From the NCBI GenBank assembly GCA_938036785.1, contig CALHWE010000012.1, positions 124,001 through 188,000 of the forward strand: 64,000 nt of DNA. The letters are read 5' to 3'. The notes under the pieces are model-generated. The model was not told the DNA's origin and made no database searches. It saw nothing but the letters and a program-made list of their open reading frames with translations. A program made the position numbers and the translations under genes. Origin of the DNA: an uncultured Candidatus Saccharibacteria bacterium (GTDB lineage: Bacteria; Patescibacteriota; Saccharimonadia; Saccharimonadales; Saccharimonadaceae). Shown piece by piece: positions 16,002-25,540 of the stretch; within the stretch, counting starts at the first letter, position 1; each line of letters opens with the position of its first letter.

Positions 16002-18689
16002 CTACGAGCGCCGCCTGCGGAGTATCCACACCCCGCCACCACCTAGCACAATTGCGCCGAGGGTAATGGGGAGGATGCTATCGCCAGTGTTGGCGAGGAG
16101 TCCGCCGCGGTGGGGTGAGCTGCTCGTAGAGTCGGCGTGCGATGTGTCTTCGTAGATGGCGATGGGGTCGAGGATCGTACCGTTCGCAGTGCCGTCTTCG
16201 TCGCCAAAGCCACCGTCGGTTACGTCGTAAGCGATTGTTGTGCGTGTACCGCTGGGGTTTGTGCCAAAGTTGATCCGGCCTGTGATATCTTCGATGACCG
16301 AGCCACCTTTGGCAAGTTTGAGCACGGTGAGGCGGCTTGGGTCGCGATAGCGCGTGCTGAGTGTCAGTGCGACATGAGTGGTGTAGCCAGTGTGCGCTGC
16401 GCGCCCAGCACAGGTGATGGTGAAGCGAACGCTATTACGCAGAATCCGGCCTTGGTACTGCTGGGGGGCAGCTGCTGGCTCGGCCGAAGCAATGTGGCTG
16501 CAGGGTGTACCGGCTGTAGCAAGCGATACCGCACCGCCGAGCGGCTGAGGGATGGTAGTTGAGTTGGTCGGCTGTGTGGGCTGCTTGGGTGTTGTTATGG
16601 ATGGAGCTGATGTGATGGCGTTGAGTCGAGCCTGGAGAGCGGCTTGTTTGCGTGCATCCTTGACGGCAGCAATGCGGGCTTGAGCAGCAGCGATGTCTGC
16701 AGGGCTCTTGCTGGCTTCGGCTTGGGCCACGGCAGCCTCGGCAGCGGCCAGTGTGCCGTCCTCTATCTGTTGGGTAGTGGTGTATACCATGCCACCATAG
16801 GCAGCGGCCGCGAGCTTGCTCCCATCGGCTGAGCTAGCAAGGGCAGACCAGTTGGGTGTGCCAGCCGATGTCTGGGCGGTCCATGTTGCACCGCCGTCGG
16901 CTGATACATAGATGTAACCACCGCCGCCGGCTGTTGCGGCCAGGGTGTTGCCATCGGCCGAGATGGTTGCAGCTGTCCAGTTGTGTCGGCCATCGACACT
17001 GCGCTCCGTCCACGTCGCACCGCCATCGGTCGAGGTATAGATATAGCCACCAGCAGCTGTTGCCACCAGCTTTGTACCATCGGGTGAGCTGGCAATCGAT
17101 GTCCAGGTGCGGCTACCAGCTTGGGTGCGCTCCGTCCACGTCACACCACCGTTCGAAGAGGTGTAGATGCCACCGTCTTCGACGACTGCGGCTAGTTTGT
17201 TGCCATCAGCCGAGCTTGTGACGGCGCGCCATTTGCGGCTGCCCGACTTTGGTTGCTCCGTCCACGTCGCACCGCCATCACGCGAGGTGTAGATAGTGTG
17301 ATCCTTGGCGACGGCCGCAAGTTTGCTCCCATCAGCCGAGCTCGCGATCGACATCCAGTTGATCGTCCCACTCATCGCATGCTTATGCCACGTTGCACCG
17401 CCGTCTTGCGATGTCATGATGTAGCCACCCCAATCGTAAAGTGCCGCAAGCTTGCTCCCATCGGCCGAGCTTGCAATGCTTACCCAATTGCGCACTTCCG
17501 ACTTTGGCTGCTCCGTCCACGTTGCACCACCATCTTGCGAGGTGTGGATTGTGCCACCCCAGGCAGCGGCAGCAAGTTTACTGCCATCGGCCGAGCTAGT
17601 GAGGGCAGACCATTTGCGGTCACCGGCGGCAGTCTGCTTGGTCCATTTCGTGCCGGTTGCTGGCACTGGCGTCTCGGGTGGCTGCGTGCCCGCACCCTTT
17701 TGGAAGACGCGCACATAGTCGATCAGCATCGTCTGTGTGGGGAATGGCTCAGACGGGTCGATAGGGCTGAGATTTTTGCTAATCTCGACATAGTCGTTGA
17801 GGATGAATTGCCAGCCACGGTGGAATGCACCATTGATATTCTCTTGGCTGGCGACCTTCGTCAGTGGTTCGGCATCCTTTCTGGGGAGGATGTTGCCATC
17901 GTCGGTAGGGCTCACATGGTAGCGATATACCTTGATGGGCTCGTCGTCTACAAAGTACTTGACCGTCGTACCATCATATTCAACCGCCCAGGTGTGCCAC
18001 TCGTACGCAAACGAGCCTGGCCGCGCACCAGCATAGTGCTCGCCACTGTGCGATAGGGCGCGCGTCCGCCAGCCAGTCTTCCATTTGGCATCGACACCAT
18101 GGTGGTAGCACGACATGTGTGTGGTGGACCACGCGTAATTTGGTGTGGATGAGTACCACTCGATGATGTCTAGCTCGCCGTATGGGTCGTTGGCCTTGGG
18201 GTTGTCGTTGCAGTTTTGCAGGGTATTGCCACTTACCATCCACAGCGACGGCCGTGTGCCGCGCTTGCCATTCCAATTAAACTTCGCCCGAATCTCTGCT
18301 CGGAATGGCTTAGTGCCATCGACAACCTTGGCCTTGTTCTTGACTCGCCCACTGAGGTAGCGAGTCGTGGTGCCGCTCGGGCATGGCTGCTCACTCATGT
18401 TGGCACTGGTAAGTGGCTCACTGAGGTTGCTCACGCAGTGGCGCTGCGTAGTGATCTCGAGATGGCTGTTGGCGACCTTGAGATTGTTTGGGCTGTAGGC
18501 GAGATGCGTATTGCGCAGATTATCAGTATTTTGCTTGAGTATATCCCACTCGCCAGACACAGCCGAGCCAGTAAACTCATCGTGCCACACCATACCCCAC
18601 TGATCGGCATGCGTCGTGCTGTGATAGAGAAGTGCAAGCAGCGCAGCACCACTCAGCACCACAAGCACTATAATTGCTTTTTTTATCAC
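16002..18689 (-). CDS. Secreted GH16 beta-glucanase fused to a seven-bladed propeller, LANTG anchor
   Basis: The 895-residue protein starts with a signal peptide (VIKKAIIVLVVLSGAALLAL). A GH16 domain (about 35-325) carries the catalytic motif GELDIIEWYS (nucleophile Glu, Asp, acid/base Glu), as in laminarinases and lichenases. Seven propeller repeats of about 42 residues follow, very like those of the neighbour at 13837, then an Ala-rich coiled region (TLAAAEAAVAQAEASKS), another beta domain, and a sorting signal LANTGD, hydrophobic helix, RRRRS. I choose the GTG at 18689 because AGGGGGG lies 10 nt upstream and the signal peptide then has normal shape; an ATG at 18731 would add 14 odd residues. 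TATAAT at 18732-18737 on the complement serves as -10. It may cut beta-glucans around a host or biofilm. Confidence 0.88.
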   Translation of the reverse strand: MIKKAIIVLVVLSGAALLALLYHSTTHADQWGMVWHDEFTGSAVSGEWDILKQNTDNLRNTHLAYSPNNLKVANSHLEITTQRHCVSNLSEPLTSANMSEQPCPSGTTTRYLSGRVKNKAKVVDGTKPFRAEIRAKFNWNGKRGTRPSLWMVSGNTLQNCNDNPKANDPYGELDIIEWYSSTPNYAWSTTHMSCYHHGVDAKWKTGWRTRALSHSGEHYAGARPGSFAYEWHTWAVEYDGTTVKYFVDDEPIKVYRYHVSPTDDGNILPRKDAEPLTKVASQENINGAFHRGWQFILNDYVEISKNLSPIDPSEPFPTQTMLIDYVRVFQKGAGTQPPETPVPATGTKWTKQTAAGDRKWSALTSSADGSKLAAAAWGGTIHTSQDGGATWTEQPKSEVRNWVSIASSADGSKLAALYDWGGYIMTSQDGGATWHKHAMSGTINWMSIASSADGSKLAAVAKDHTIYTSRDGGATWTEQPKSGSRKWRAVTSSADGNKLAAVVEDGGIYTSSNGGVTWTERTQAGSRTWTSIASSPDGTKLVATAAGGYIYTSTDGGATWTERSVDGRHNWTAATISADGNTLAATAGGGGYIYVSADGGATWTAQTSAGTPNWSALASSADGSKLAAAAYGGMVYTTTQQIEDGTLAAAEAAVAQAEASKSPADIAAAQARIAAVKDARKQAALQARLNAITSAPSITTPKQPTQPTNSTTIPQPLGGAVSLATAGTPCSHIASAEPAAAPQQYQGRILRNSVRFTITCAGRAAHTGYTTHVALTLSTRYRDPSRLTVLKLAKGGSVIEDITGRINFGTNPSGTRTTIAYDVTDGGFGDEDGTANGTILDPIAIYEDTSHADSTSSSPHRGGLLANTGDSILPITLGAIVLGGGGVWILRRRRS

Positions 18690-18991
18690 CGTTTTGTCCC
18701 CCCTGTTTTTGTCTAAAAACGTTATGAGCATGATTATAACGCTTATGGTTAGCTTTTTGCAAGGGGTGGGGTTGTAATCGTATGATGCTCACCGCTAGCT
18801 GTCGATATTTGCCCAGCAAGAGGGGAGTGCTGCCTCCGTGGCATCAGTAGTTATCCACGCGATTTCCACAGTACGATGTGGTTTTTACACTGCTACAGAG
18901 ATGGGGTAATAAGGGGTGGTCTTTTGGGCTATTACAACAGAGGATAGTGGGGTATACTAGAGGCACAACAACCTAACACGAAGGAGGGTGT
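18690..18991. promoter_or_regulatory. Divergent promoter region, with conserved block S copy 2
   Basis: The region separates the GH16 gene (minus) from the lectin gene (plus). TTATCCACG then TTTCCACAG, GATGT, TTTTTACAC (18852-18890) repeats the block at 13645-13684. TATACT at 18953-18958 is the likely -10 of the lectin gene. Confidence 0.5.
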
Positions 18992-19852
18992 ATGACGAAG
19001 TTAATTAACTATTCGCTGGCTGGTGTGGCAGTGGCAGCGGCCATGGTGTGCCTGAGTGGCGCACCAGCTCATGCGACCGAGCAAGAGCTGAGTGCAGCGC
19101 GTGCAGTGTGTAGTGCGGTGGTAGGCCAAGTCAAAGCGGCCAATGCATATGCCTACTGGAAGATGCCGGAGGGCTACCCAGAGGATCACAGCGCCGACGC
19201 AACCAACAGCTTTCGCCAGCAGCATGGCTGGGTGGTAGCCGGCACAGAGGTGTACGACTGGGCCTCCAACGAATCATTTGCCAACAGCGGGCGCTTCGTC
19301 TGGGGGAGCAAGACAGTCAACTTTGCGCCAGGGAATTTCTGCCTGAGTAGTGGCAAGACGACGGGTGGTCGCGAGCTTCTTCTTACCTTCCAAAAGGATG
19401 GCAACTTGGTGCTTTATAGCCACACTGGTACAGCTCAGTGGGCATCGAATACTCAAGGTAAGGGTGCACGCTTAGCCTTCCAGGGCGATCGCAATATCGT
19501 CGTGTACGACAAGAACGATAAAGCCATCTGGGCATCGAGCTGGCAGTGGAGCACGCCACGCCGCGGTGCTAAGATTGCTCAGCCCGGCCAGCGCTGGTGG
19601 CACGGCTATGGCAAGGCACAGCAAACACCAGAGTGGTTCCATGCGTCGCGCCGCACTACAACCAAGCCACAAGACACTGGCGTGCTCACCCTGCGCGCGA
19701 CCGACCGCACCATCGAGGGCATCCCCGAGACCAACTGGGCCTCACCACAGTACCCACATAGTGCAACCTATGGCTCGTTCACAGTCACCAATGAAGCACA
19801 AGGCGATGGCATACGAAACCACGTCAACATCGTTGGGACGTTTGATAACTAA
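18992..19852 (+). CDS. Secreted bulb-type mannose-lectin-like protein 1
   Basis: The 286-residue protein has a signal peptide (cleavage near AHATEQ). A bulb-type (B-lectin) domain at about 120-180 shows two sugar-site motifs, QKDGNLVLY and the degenerate QGDRNIVVY, with the flanking SNTQGKG and WASSW words. N- and C-terminal parts are shared with the next gene but otherwise unknown. There is no wall anchor, so it is released or held by partners. The start has a strong AAGGAGG site (18981-18987). B-lectin domains in bacteria serve in adhesion or as lectin-like bacteriocins; either could fit a cell that lives on others. Confidence 0.8.
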   Translation: MTKLINYSLAGVAVAAAMVCLSGAPAHATEQELSAARAVCSAVVGQVKAANAYAYWKMPEGYPEDHSADATNSFRQQHGWVVAGTEVYDWASNESFANSGRFVWGSKTVNFAPGNFCLSSGKTTGGRELLLTFQKDGNLVLYSHTGTAQWASNTQGKGARLAFQGDRNIVVYDKNDKAIWASSWQWSTPRRGAKIAQPGQRWWHGYGKAQQTPEWFHASRRTTTKPQDTGVLTLRATDRTIEGIPETNWASPQYPHSATYGSFTVTNEAQGDGIRNHVNIVGTFDN

Positions 19853-19896
19853 CCTGCGTATGTCGCTAGTGAGTAAGTGTCTCGCTTAGCGTGCTT

Positions 19897-19928
19897 ACCC
19901 CCGCATCAGATAATGGTGCGGGGGCTTT
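19897..19928 (+). terminator. Terminator after lectin 1
   Basis: CCCCCGCA pairs with TGCGGGGG, followed by CTTTGG. The T-run is weak. Confidence 0.65.
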
Positions 19929-20113
19929 GGTAGGTGGATGGTTTGTATTAGAGAGAAGAAGCGGGGGAGTGTGGTATTCTTGCGTGTAGAAAAACAGAGG
20001 TATCTCAGATAGTTGTCAATTGTGCATCGATTGTGTCTTTTTTGTTTTATATGCATTGGCTATAATCAGGCATATATATTAGCCTAACTCTTCTCTACAA
20101 AGGAGTGATGACA

Positions 20114-20998
20114 ATGAAAAAGTTAGCAATCTACCCGCTGGCCGGCGCGGCAGTGGCGGCTGCATTGGTGTGCTTTGGTGGTGCACAAGCTGGTGCAACC
20201 CAGCGCGAGATCAATGATGCTCGCAATACGTGTAGTGCAATGATCGGCCGGGTCAAAAGCATGAACTCATACGAATACTGGAAGACAACCGAGGACGGTC
20301 GTGGCCTAGGTGCTGCAGGCGGCCCCAGAAATGAATTTTTCGAAACCTACCACTGGACGCTGAGCGGTGGTGAATATTATGATAAAAAGACGAAGGCTGT
20401 GTATGAACGTACCAGTATTTTCGACTGGGGCAATAAAACCGTCAACTTTACTCCAAATCACTTCTGTCTGACGACCGGCAAAACCAGTGGCGGCCGCGAA
20501 TTCATCCTTACCTTCCAAAAGGACGGTAACTTAGTACTCTACAGCCACACTGGCGCCGCCCAATGGTCATCCAACACCCAAGGCAAGGGCGTCCGCCTGG
20601 CCTTCCAGAGCGACCGCAATATCGTCGTATACGATAAGAATAATAAGGCTGTGTGGGCATCCAGCTGGTACTGGACGTTGCCACGCCGCGGTACCAAGAT
20701 CAACCAGCCCGGTCAGCACTGGTGGGACAAGCGTGCCAAGGCACAGCCAGCACCAGAGTGGTTCCAGGCCTCACGCCGCGTTACAACCAAACCGCAAGAC
20801 GGCGGTGGCATACGGATGACTGTGGCTGATCGCACCATGAATGATGTTAGTGAAACAGATTGGGCTCCAGGCTATAACCCAAACAAGCCGCGCTACGGCT
20901 CGGCAACCTATGGTTGGATATTTGTCAGCAACTGGGTGAACAACCCTGACGGCACCTCAACTGGTCATATGAATATCGTCGCGTCGTTCGACAACTAA
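20114..20998 (+). CDS. Secreted bulb-type mannose-lectin-like protein 2
   Basis: The 294-residue paralogue of the preceding protein has the same layout: signal peptide (MKKLAIYPLAGAAVAAALVC), B-lectin domain with QKDGNLVLY and QSDRNIVVY, and a related C-terminal domain (PEWFQASRRVTTKPQDGG). The ATG at 20114 is chosen over 20105/20108 by alignment with its paralogue and by spacing from AAGGAG (20100-20104). TATAAT is at 20061-20066. Tandem duplication followed by divergence is evident; the N-terminal 100 residues differ most. Confidence 0.8.
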   Translation: MKKLAIYPLAGAAVAAALVCFGGAQAGATQREINDARNTCSAMIGRVKSMNSYEYWKTTEDGRGLGAAGGPRNEFFETYHWTLSGGEYYDKKTKAVYERTSIFDWGNKTVNFTPNHFCLTTGKTSGGREFILTFQKDGNLVLYSHTGAAQWSSNTQGKGVRLAFQSDRNIVVYDKNNKAVWASSWYWTLPRRGTKINQPGQHWWDKRAKAQPAPEWFQASRRVTTKPQDGGGIRMTVADRTMNDVSETDWAPGYNPNKPRYGSATYGWIFVSNWVNNPDGTSTGHMNIVASFDN

Positions 20999-21021
20999 GT
21001 CGCGCTCCGCAGTATACACAA

Positions 21022-21055
21022 GCAACCCCACGCTATCATTGTGTGGGGTTGTTGG
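21022..21055 (+). terminator. Terminator-like hairpin after lectin 2
   Basis: AACCCCAC pairs with GTGGGGTT, followed by GTTGGG. It may serve both converging genes. Confidence 0.55.
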
Positions 21056-21084
21056 GTGTTAAGTGCTAGGTGTCGGCGGGCGCC

Positions 21085-21621
21085 CTACTGATACACCCCA
21101 GGCTTCAGCACACCAATATACGGTAGGTTGCGGTAGTGCTGGCGGTAGTCTAGGCCGTAGCCCACCACGAATTCATTGGGGGTAGGGATGCCGATGTAGT
21201 CTGCCTGCATATCCACCGTGCGGCGCTCGGGCTTATCCAGCAGGGTGCAGAGCTTAGTGCTGGCTGTCTGGCGCTTTGCAAATAAATCAAACAGCGCCTG
21301 GGCAGTGTGGCCCGTATCCACGATGTCTTCTACCAGCAGCACATGCCGGCCAGCCACGTCCGTATCGAGGTCTTTGAGGATACGCACATTGCCAGTCGAG
21401 GTAAGCTCGTCGCCATAGCTCGAGACATCCATAAAGTCGATTTCCAGCATGCAATCCATCGCCCGCACCAGGTCGATCATAAAGGGCGCCGCCCCGCGCA
21501 GAATACCCACCACCAGCGGGTTTTTATCGGCATATTCCTGGCCCAGCTGCTCACCCAGGCGCGCCACAGCACGCGCAATGTCATCGTTGGTAAAGAGGAT
21601 TGTTTCGATATCATGATGCAT
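21085..21621 (-). CDS. hpt: Hypoxanthine (guanine) phosphoribosyltransferase
   Basis: The 178-residue protein has the type I PRTase motif VLLVEDIVDTGHTAQAL (PRPP binding), the N-terminal LVVGILRGAAPFMIDLVR loop, and the C-terminal FVVGYGLDYRQHYRNLPYIG of HPRT. It salvages hypoxanthine/guanine to nucleotides, important where purines are taken from outside. The start at 21621 is favoured because TACAAT lies 7 nt upstream on the complement; the longer frame to 21747 adds unrelated residues. Confidence 0.93.
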   Translation of the reverse strand: MHHDIETILFTNDDIARAVARLGEQLGQEYADKNPLVVGILRGAAPFMIDLVRAMDCMLEIDFMDVSSYGDELTSTGNVRILKDLDTDVAGRHVLLVEDIVDTGHTAQALFDLFAKRQTASTKLCTLLDKPERRTVDMQADYIGIPTPNEFVVGYGLDYRQHYRNLPYIGVLKPGVYQ

Positions 21622-21720
21622 AAGGATTATTGTAGCAGATATGGGGTGTGGGGGCGAATTTTTTGAGAATAATATGCCGCGATAAATGTATGAAGGCGCG
21701 AACAATGCTACAATGCCATC

Positions 21721-22290
21721 ATGACACAACGTACCATTCCACCCCATGCTCGGATGATTCCGCCCGAGGCACAGTGTGTCTTTGTGGGCGAGATATTTCG
21801 TGTTTATCAGTGGCCACAGCGGCTGTATGATGGCTCAGTAGCAACCTTCGAAATGGTGCGCCGACCCGACACAGTATTCATCATTGCGGTCGATGATGCA
21901 GGCAAGGTGCTCGTAAACGATGAAGAGCAGCCAGGCGGCATCGTGCGGCGTGGCCACCTGCCAGCAGGGCGGGTCGACCCTGAGGATACAACCATCATCG
22001 CGGCGGCGCAGCGCGAACTGCGTGAGGAGACAGGCTGGGAGTTTGCCGACTGGCAGCTGTTGGAGGTGGTGCAGCCCGAAACAAAAATGGAATGGTTTGA
22101 ACATCTCGTACTAGCCCGGCGACCAGTGCGCCACATGCCACCGCGCTGTGATGCAGGCGAGCGGATTACCACCCGGGCAATCTCCTGGCACGAGCTTGTG
22201 CAATCAGAGGTGCTACTGCGGCATTTCCCATGGCTACGCGACGTTGCCTCGGTGGAGGAGCTTGCTCCGCGTCATAGGGGTGACCTATAA
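21721..22290 (+). CDS. NUDIX hydrolase, ADP-ribose-pyrophosphatase-like
   Basis: The 189-residue protein resembles NudF-type enzymes: an N-terminal beta domain (FRVYQWPQRLYDGSVATFEMVRRPDTVFIIAV) precedes the Nudix box ending RELREETGW. The first part of the box is imperfect (the upstream Glu is replaced), though the metal-binding REEx(T)G is intact. TACAAT (21709-21714) is 6 nt before the ATG: leaderless. It is divergent from hpt. Confidence 0.8.
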   Translation: MTQRTIPPHARMIPPEAQCVFVGEIFRVYQWPQRLYDGSVATFEMVRRPDTVFIIAVDDAGKVLVNDEEQPGGIVRRGHLPAGRVDPEDTTIIAAAQRELREETGWEFADWQLLEVVQPETKMEWFEHLVLARRPVRHMPPRCDAGERITTRAISWHELVQSEVLLRHFPWLRDVASVEELAPRHRGDL

Positions 22291-22414
22291 GGGCAATAGG
22301 GGCGTGGGTATATCATATCTCCTATCCAGCGATATGGCTAAACCTAGTCGATTGTATACACTAACAGGGCAAGACAATTGCTCCCTGCGCTTCATACGGT
22401 ATAATAGAAAAATT

Positions 22415-23218
22415 ATGAATCGACCTATCAAGCAGATAAAACAGATCAAGCAACAGGGTAAGCTCCTGCGGATTTTTTGGCAGGCGCTGGCAGTGGCGAC
22501 AGTGGTGGTGAGCGTGAAGTTCGTCCTGCACCGCCTGGGGTGGGAGCCGATTGAGCAGAGCTCATTGCATAATAGCGTCATATCCAGCGTGACCTTTGTG
22601 ATTGGTTTTTTGCTCTCGGCTACGATCGCAGACTACAAAGAGTCGGAGCGGATCCCAGCGGAGTTTGCAGCGCTACTGGAGGATATGTATGATGACGCCG
22701 CGGCGATTCATCAGAGCTATCCGGTGTTTGATATCGATGGCTTTCGGCACCAGCTACACACTGTAGCCCAAGGGTTTTCGAGCGATGTGCGCCACTCGGC
22801 CTACGATGCTCGGCAGGACATCCGGGGCTTAACGCCGTATTTTGCCACGATGGAGCAGGGTAATGTACCGCCCAACTTCATCGTCAAACTCAAGCAGCAG
22901 CAGACAGTGCTGCTCCGCCACCGCCATCGGGTCGATTACATCCAGCGGATTCGCTTTATTCCCTCGGCATCTATCTTGGCGCGCTCTATTGTGGTGGCGT
23001 TGCTTGGCCTCTTGCTCATTACCAACATCGACCCATTTGTCGCCAGCCTGACGGTTGTGGGGCTGATCAGCTTCGTTTTGGTGTATATGATCATCCTCAT
23101 CCATGTTATCAGCACACCCTTCCATAAGGCTGGCAAAACCCGCGACGACGTCAGCCTCTTCCTCATTCGCGATGCGGAGGAATATCTGAGCAGCCCAAGC
23201 GACACGGCGAGTAAATAG
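22415..23218 (+). CDS. Four-helix membrane protein, bestrophin/DUF4239-like
   Basis: The 267-residue protein has two membrane helices near the N-terminus (about 22-45 and 57-75), a long soluble helical middle, and two helices at about 195-245. The layout recalls the bestrophin-like DUF4239 proteins, but the match is by architecture only. The ATG at 22415 is chosen because TATAAT (22400-22405) is 9 nt upstream; an open frame to 22148 overlaps the NUDIX gene and is unlikely to be used. Confidence 0.6.
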   Translation: MNRPIKQIKQIKQQGKLLRIFWQALAVATVVVSVKFVLHRLGWEPIEQSSLHNSVISSVTFVIGFLLSATIADYKESERIPAEFAALLEDMYDDAAAIHQSYPVFDIDGFRHQLHTVAQGFSSDVRHSAYDARQDIRGLTPYFATMEQGNVPPNFIVKLKQQQTVLLRHRHRVDYIQRIRFIPSASILARSIVVALLGLLLITNIDPFVASLTVVGLISFVLVYMIILIHVISTPFHKAGKTRDDVSLFLIRDAEEYLSSPSDTASK

Positions 23219-23396
23219 ATCACCACGATAGCGAATCTCTGTGCTTTATCAATAAAGATATAGATAACAGGGGTATTATCCATAGAATAGAGATACACGG
23301 CTATAGCAGCTCCCTTTTCGCTAGTAGGTGGCTCGCTATTATCGCCCAACATTGCTATAATAAGACAGTACCAACACTAACCATGGAGGATCTCAC

Positions 23397-23612
23397 ATGG
23401 GACTTACCGATGATATCAAAGCCAAAGCCGATGACGCACAAGCTAAGGTCAAAGCAGCAGCCAGTGACGCAAAAGACAAAGCCGAAGAAGTAGCCGAGAA
23501 GGCCAAAGATGCTGCGCAAAACGCCGTCGACACTGTGAAAGACAAGGCGAACGACATCGAAAACAAAGCTCACGAGACTAAGGGCTACGTAAAAGGCAAG
23601 ATGGATAAATAA
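23397..23612 (+). CDS. Small LEA/CsbD-like Ala/Lys/Asp-rich helical protein
   Basis: The 71-residue protein (MGLTDDIKAKADDAQAKVKA onward) is a continuous amphipathic helix built of 11-residue-like AxDAKxKAEE units, as in LEA and YtxH/CsbD-type stress proteins. GGAGG (23384-23388) precedes the ATG. It is monocistronic with its own terminator. A role in desiccation or general stress is inferred from composition. Confidence 0.7.
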   Translation: MGLTDDIKAKADDAQAKVKAAASDAKDKAEEVAEKAKDAAQNAVDTVKDKANDIENKAHETKGYVKGKMDK

Positions 23613-23635
23613 CCCTTCATCTCTTGATGGCTACG

Positions 23636-23669
23636 AGAGCTGCTCTGCACATTGGAGCAGCTCTTTTGG
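23636..23669 (+). terminator. Terminator of the LEA-like gene
   Basis: AGAGCTGCTC pairs with GAGCAGCTCT, followed by TTTT. Confidence 0.85.
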
Positions 23670-23734
23670 TGTGAGCACGCATTTGCGAGGCAGCACTATA
23701 CATGGTACGATGAGAAAAAATATAAGGAGAAATT

Positions 23735-24307
23735 ATGCCCATCTATAACCCCGCCGACTATCCCGCCATCATCGCGCGCCTCAAAGCCAAGCTAGCCGAA
23801 AAGGGCGTCGTGATGGGTCCAACGCTCAGCGAAGCAGACATCACTGCCTTTGAGACCGCCTGCAACACGCGCCTGCCCGATGCCTATCGACTCTTCCTCC
23901 AGCAGGTGGGCGATGGCTGTCAAGATATTCGGCGGCCCGGTGGCATCGTTATCTATGGCCTCAAACGACTGGCTGATACCGAGGTGAAAGACCTCTCGCG
24001 CAGTGTGACGATCGACGACTACTGGCTCTGGGAGGAAGAAGAGGATGAGGCATTGCTCACGGACGAAGCATTTAAGGAGCGGCTGGGTAACGAAGGTGTG
24101 CTGCTCCTCGACCAAGGCTGTGGCGATACCTACCAGCTTATCACCTCTGGCAAATGGGCTGGCGAAGTGTGGAACTTCTGCGACGTAGGGGCTGGCCCAT
24201 GCTGCGAGCGCCAGGACTTCCTTGGCTGGCTGGAGCTGTGGGTCGATAGCGACTTTGACGCAGACTTCTTCAAGGATTATGTCTATCCAGGTGATACTGC
24301 ACAGTAA
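23735..24307 (+). CDS. SMI1/KNR4 family protein
   Basis: The 190-residue protein has the SMI1/KNR4 signature: an N-terminal helix with E.DI..FE, then LPDAYRLFLQQVGDG, the GGIVIYGLKRL strand and LLLDQGCGDTYQLI near the C-terminus. In bacteria this fold is common among immunity proteins of contact-dependent toxins, but standalone members exist. No toxin gene is adjacent. AAGGAGA is close upstream (23724-23730). Confidence 0.8.
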   Translation: MPIYNPADYPAIIARLKAKLAEKGVVMGPTLSEADITAFETACNTRLPDAYRLFLQQVGDGCQDIRRPGGIVIYGLKRLADTEVKDLSRSVTIDDYWLWEEEEDEALLTDEAFKERLGNEGVLLLDQGCGDTYQLITSGKWAGEVWNFCDVGAGPCCERQDFLGWLELWVDSDFDADFFKDYVYPGDTAQ

Positions 24308-24350
24308 TACCCCCATGCCCCATAGCACATGTCTGCAGGGGGTATTAGCT
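24306..24350 (+). terminator. Hairpin after the SMI1/KNR4 gene
   Basis: AATACCCCC pairs with GGGGGTATT. The stem starts at the stop codon and lacks a long T-run. Confidence 0.6.
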
Positions 24351-24378
24351 ACCGCCATGCCATGCTACACTAAGGAGT

Positions 24379-25110
24379 ATGACGAAACCATTTGTATTGC
24401 TGCAGTCGCGCCCCGAGGACGAGGCGTCGGATAATGAATATCAGGCATTCTTGCATTTTGGTGGTCTTGCGCCAACCGATCTTGAGCGAGTGCGCATCGA
24501 GGCAGGGCAGCGCCCCGCGCAGTCGCTTGCTGCCTATAGTGGTGTGCTGATGGGTGGTGGCCCGGCCAACTTTGCCTATGCTCCGGCCGAGAAGCCTGCC
24601 GAGCAGCGCCAGTTCGAAGCCATGATGATGCCACTGCTGCGCGAGATTATTACCCATGATATGCCATTTCTTGGTGCCTGCCTGGGGGTTGGCGCGCTGG
24701 TGTCGGCACTGGGTGGTACGCCTAGCTTTGCGTATGGTGAGGCGATTGGTGCTGTGCCAATCACCCTCACGCCAGCAGCTAGGGATGACCCACTCCTCGC
24801 TGACTTACCTACTACCTTCGACGGCTTCGTTGGGCACAAAGAAGGGGTGCTTGAGCCACCGGCTGCTTGTACTGTCTTAGCGCGCTCGCGCAGGTGCGTG
24901 CAGATGCTGCGAGTGGGGCGCAATGTGTATGCCACGCAGTTCCATCCCGAGCTCGACCCCGAGAGCCTCGCTCTGCGCATCGATATCTACCGCCATGCTG
25001 GCTACTGTGCTCCGGACGAAGCCGATACTCTCATTGCCAACGCCCGCCAGCAAACCGTCACCGAACCAGTCAAGATCCTGCGCCAGTTTGTGCAGCGCTA
25101 TCAGCAGTAA
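24379..25110 (+). CDS. Class I glutamine amidotransferase-like protein
   Basis: The 243-residue protein has the triad of class I GATases: nucleophile Cys in FLGACLGVGALV (about residue 101) and QFHPELDPES with the His and Glu. It resembles the standalone GuaA-like GATase proteins often annotated as GMP synthase glutamine amidotransferase; no synthetase partner is nearby. TACACT (24366-24371) lies 7 nt before the ATG, and AAGGAG in between is too close to serve well as a ribosome site, so it is probably leaderless. Confidence 0.85.
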   Translation: MTKPFVLLQSRPEDEASDNEYQAFLHFGGLAPTDLERVRIEAGQRPAQSLAAYSGVLMGGGPANFAYAPAEKPAEQRQFEAMMMPLLREIITHDMPFLGACLGVGALVSALGGTPSFAYGEAIGAVPITLTPAARDDPLLADLPTTFDGFVGHKEGVLEPPAACTVLARSRRCVQMLRVGRNVYATQFHPELDPESLALRIDIYRHAGYCAPDEADTLIANARQQTVTEPVKILRQFVQRYQQ

Positions 25111-25540
25111 AGAGCTCTAGGCTCGGCTTTACTCATCTCCCGCTTGCTTACATCTAGCAGATTGCTAGATGTCGATGTTCGTGCTGAATGCATTGATTGC
25201 TGAGAGCTGGATGGAAGCTAGCTTATAAGGCGCACTTATTATTTGCCAAATGAGATGGTAGGGGAGAGGCTCGCACAGGCAAAAGTGATTTTGATGTAAG
25301 AACGTGTATTATTTGTCTACTTCTTGTGTAAAAACATACCCCTTAGCCTATATAGGTAGTAGGCTATAGCACATAGCTTTGAGTAATAGTTGTAGCTAGA
25401 TACTAGCTGTATCTAGCTTGAGTGTAATCCTATTAAATCCAGCTATTAACCCATATAGGGTATGGCCTATAGGGTATTGATGAGAACAGAGGTAGCATGA
25501 CTTGCAAATTGTCAATATATCATATATGATAAGGGACATT
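25111..25540. other. AT-rich intergenic region with two perfect hairpins
   Basis: About 430 nt without a gene. ACATCTAGCA/TGCTAGATGT (about 25150-25172) and AGCTAGATA/TATCTAGCT (about 25394-25419) are perfect inverted repeats that share the CTAGAT word. The TAGCTAGA-type words recur several times between 25360 and 25440. Confidence 0.45.
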
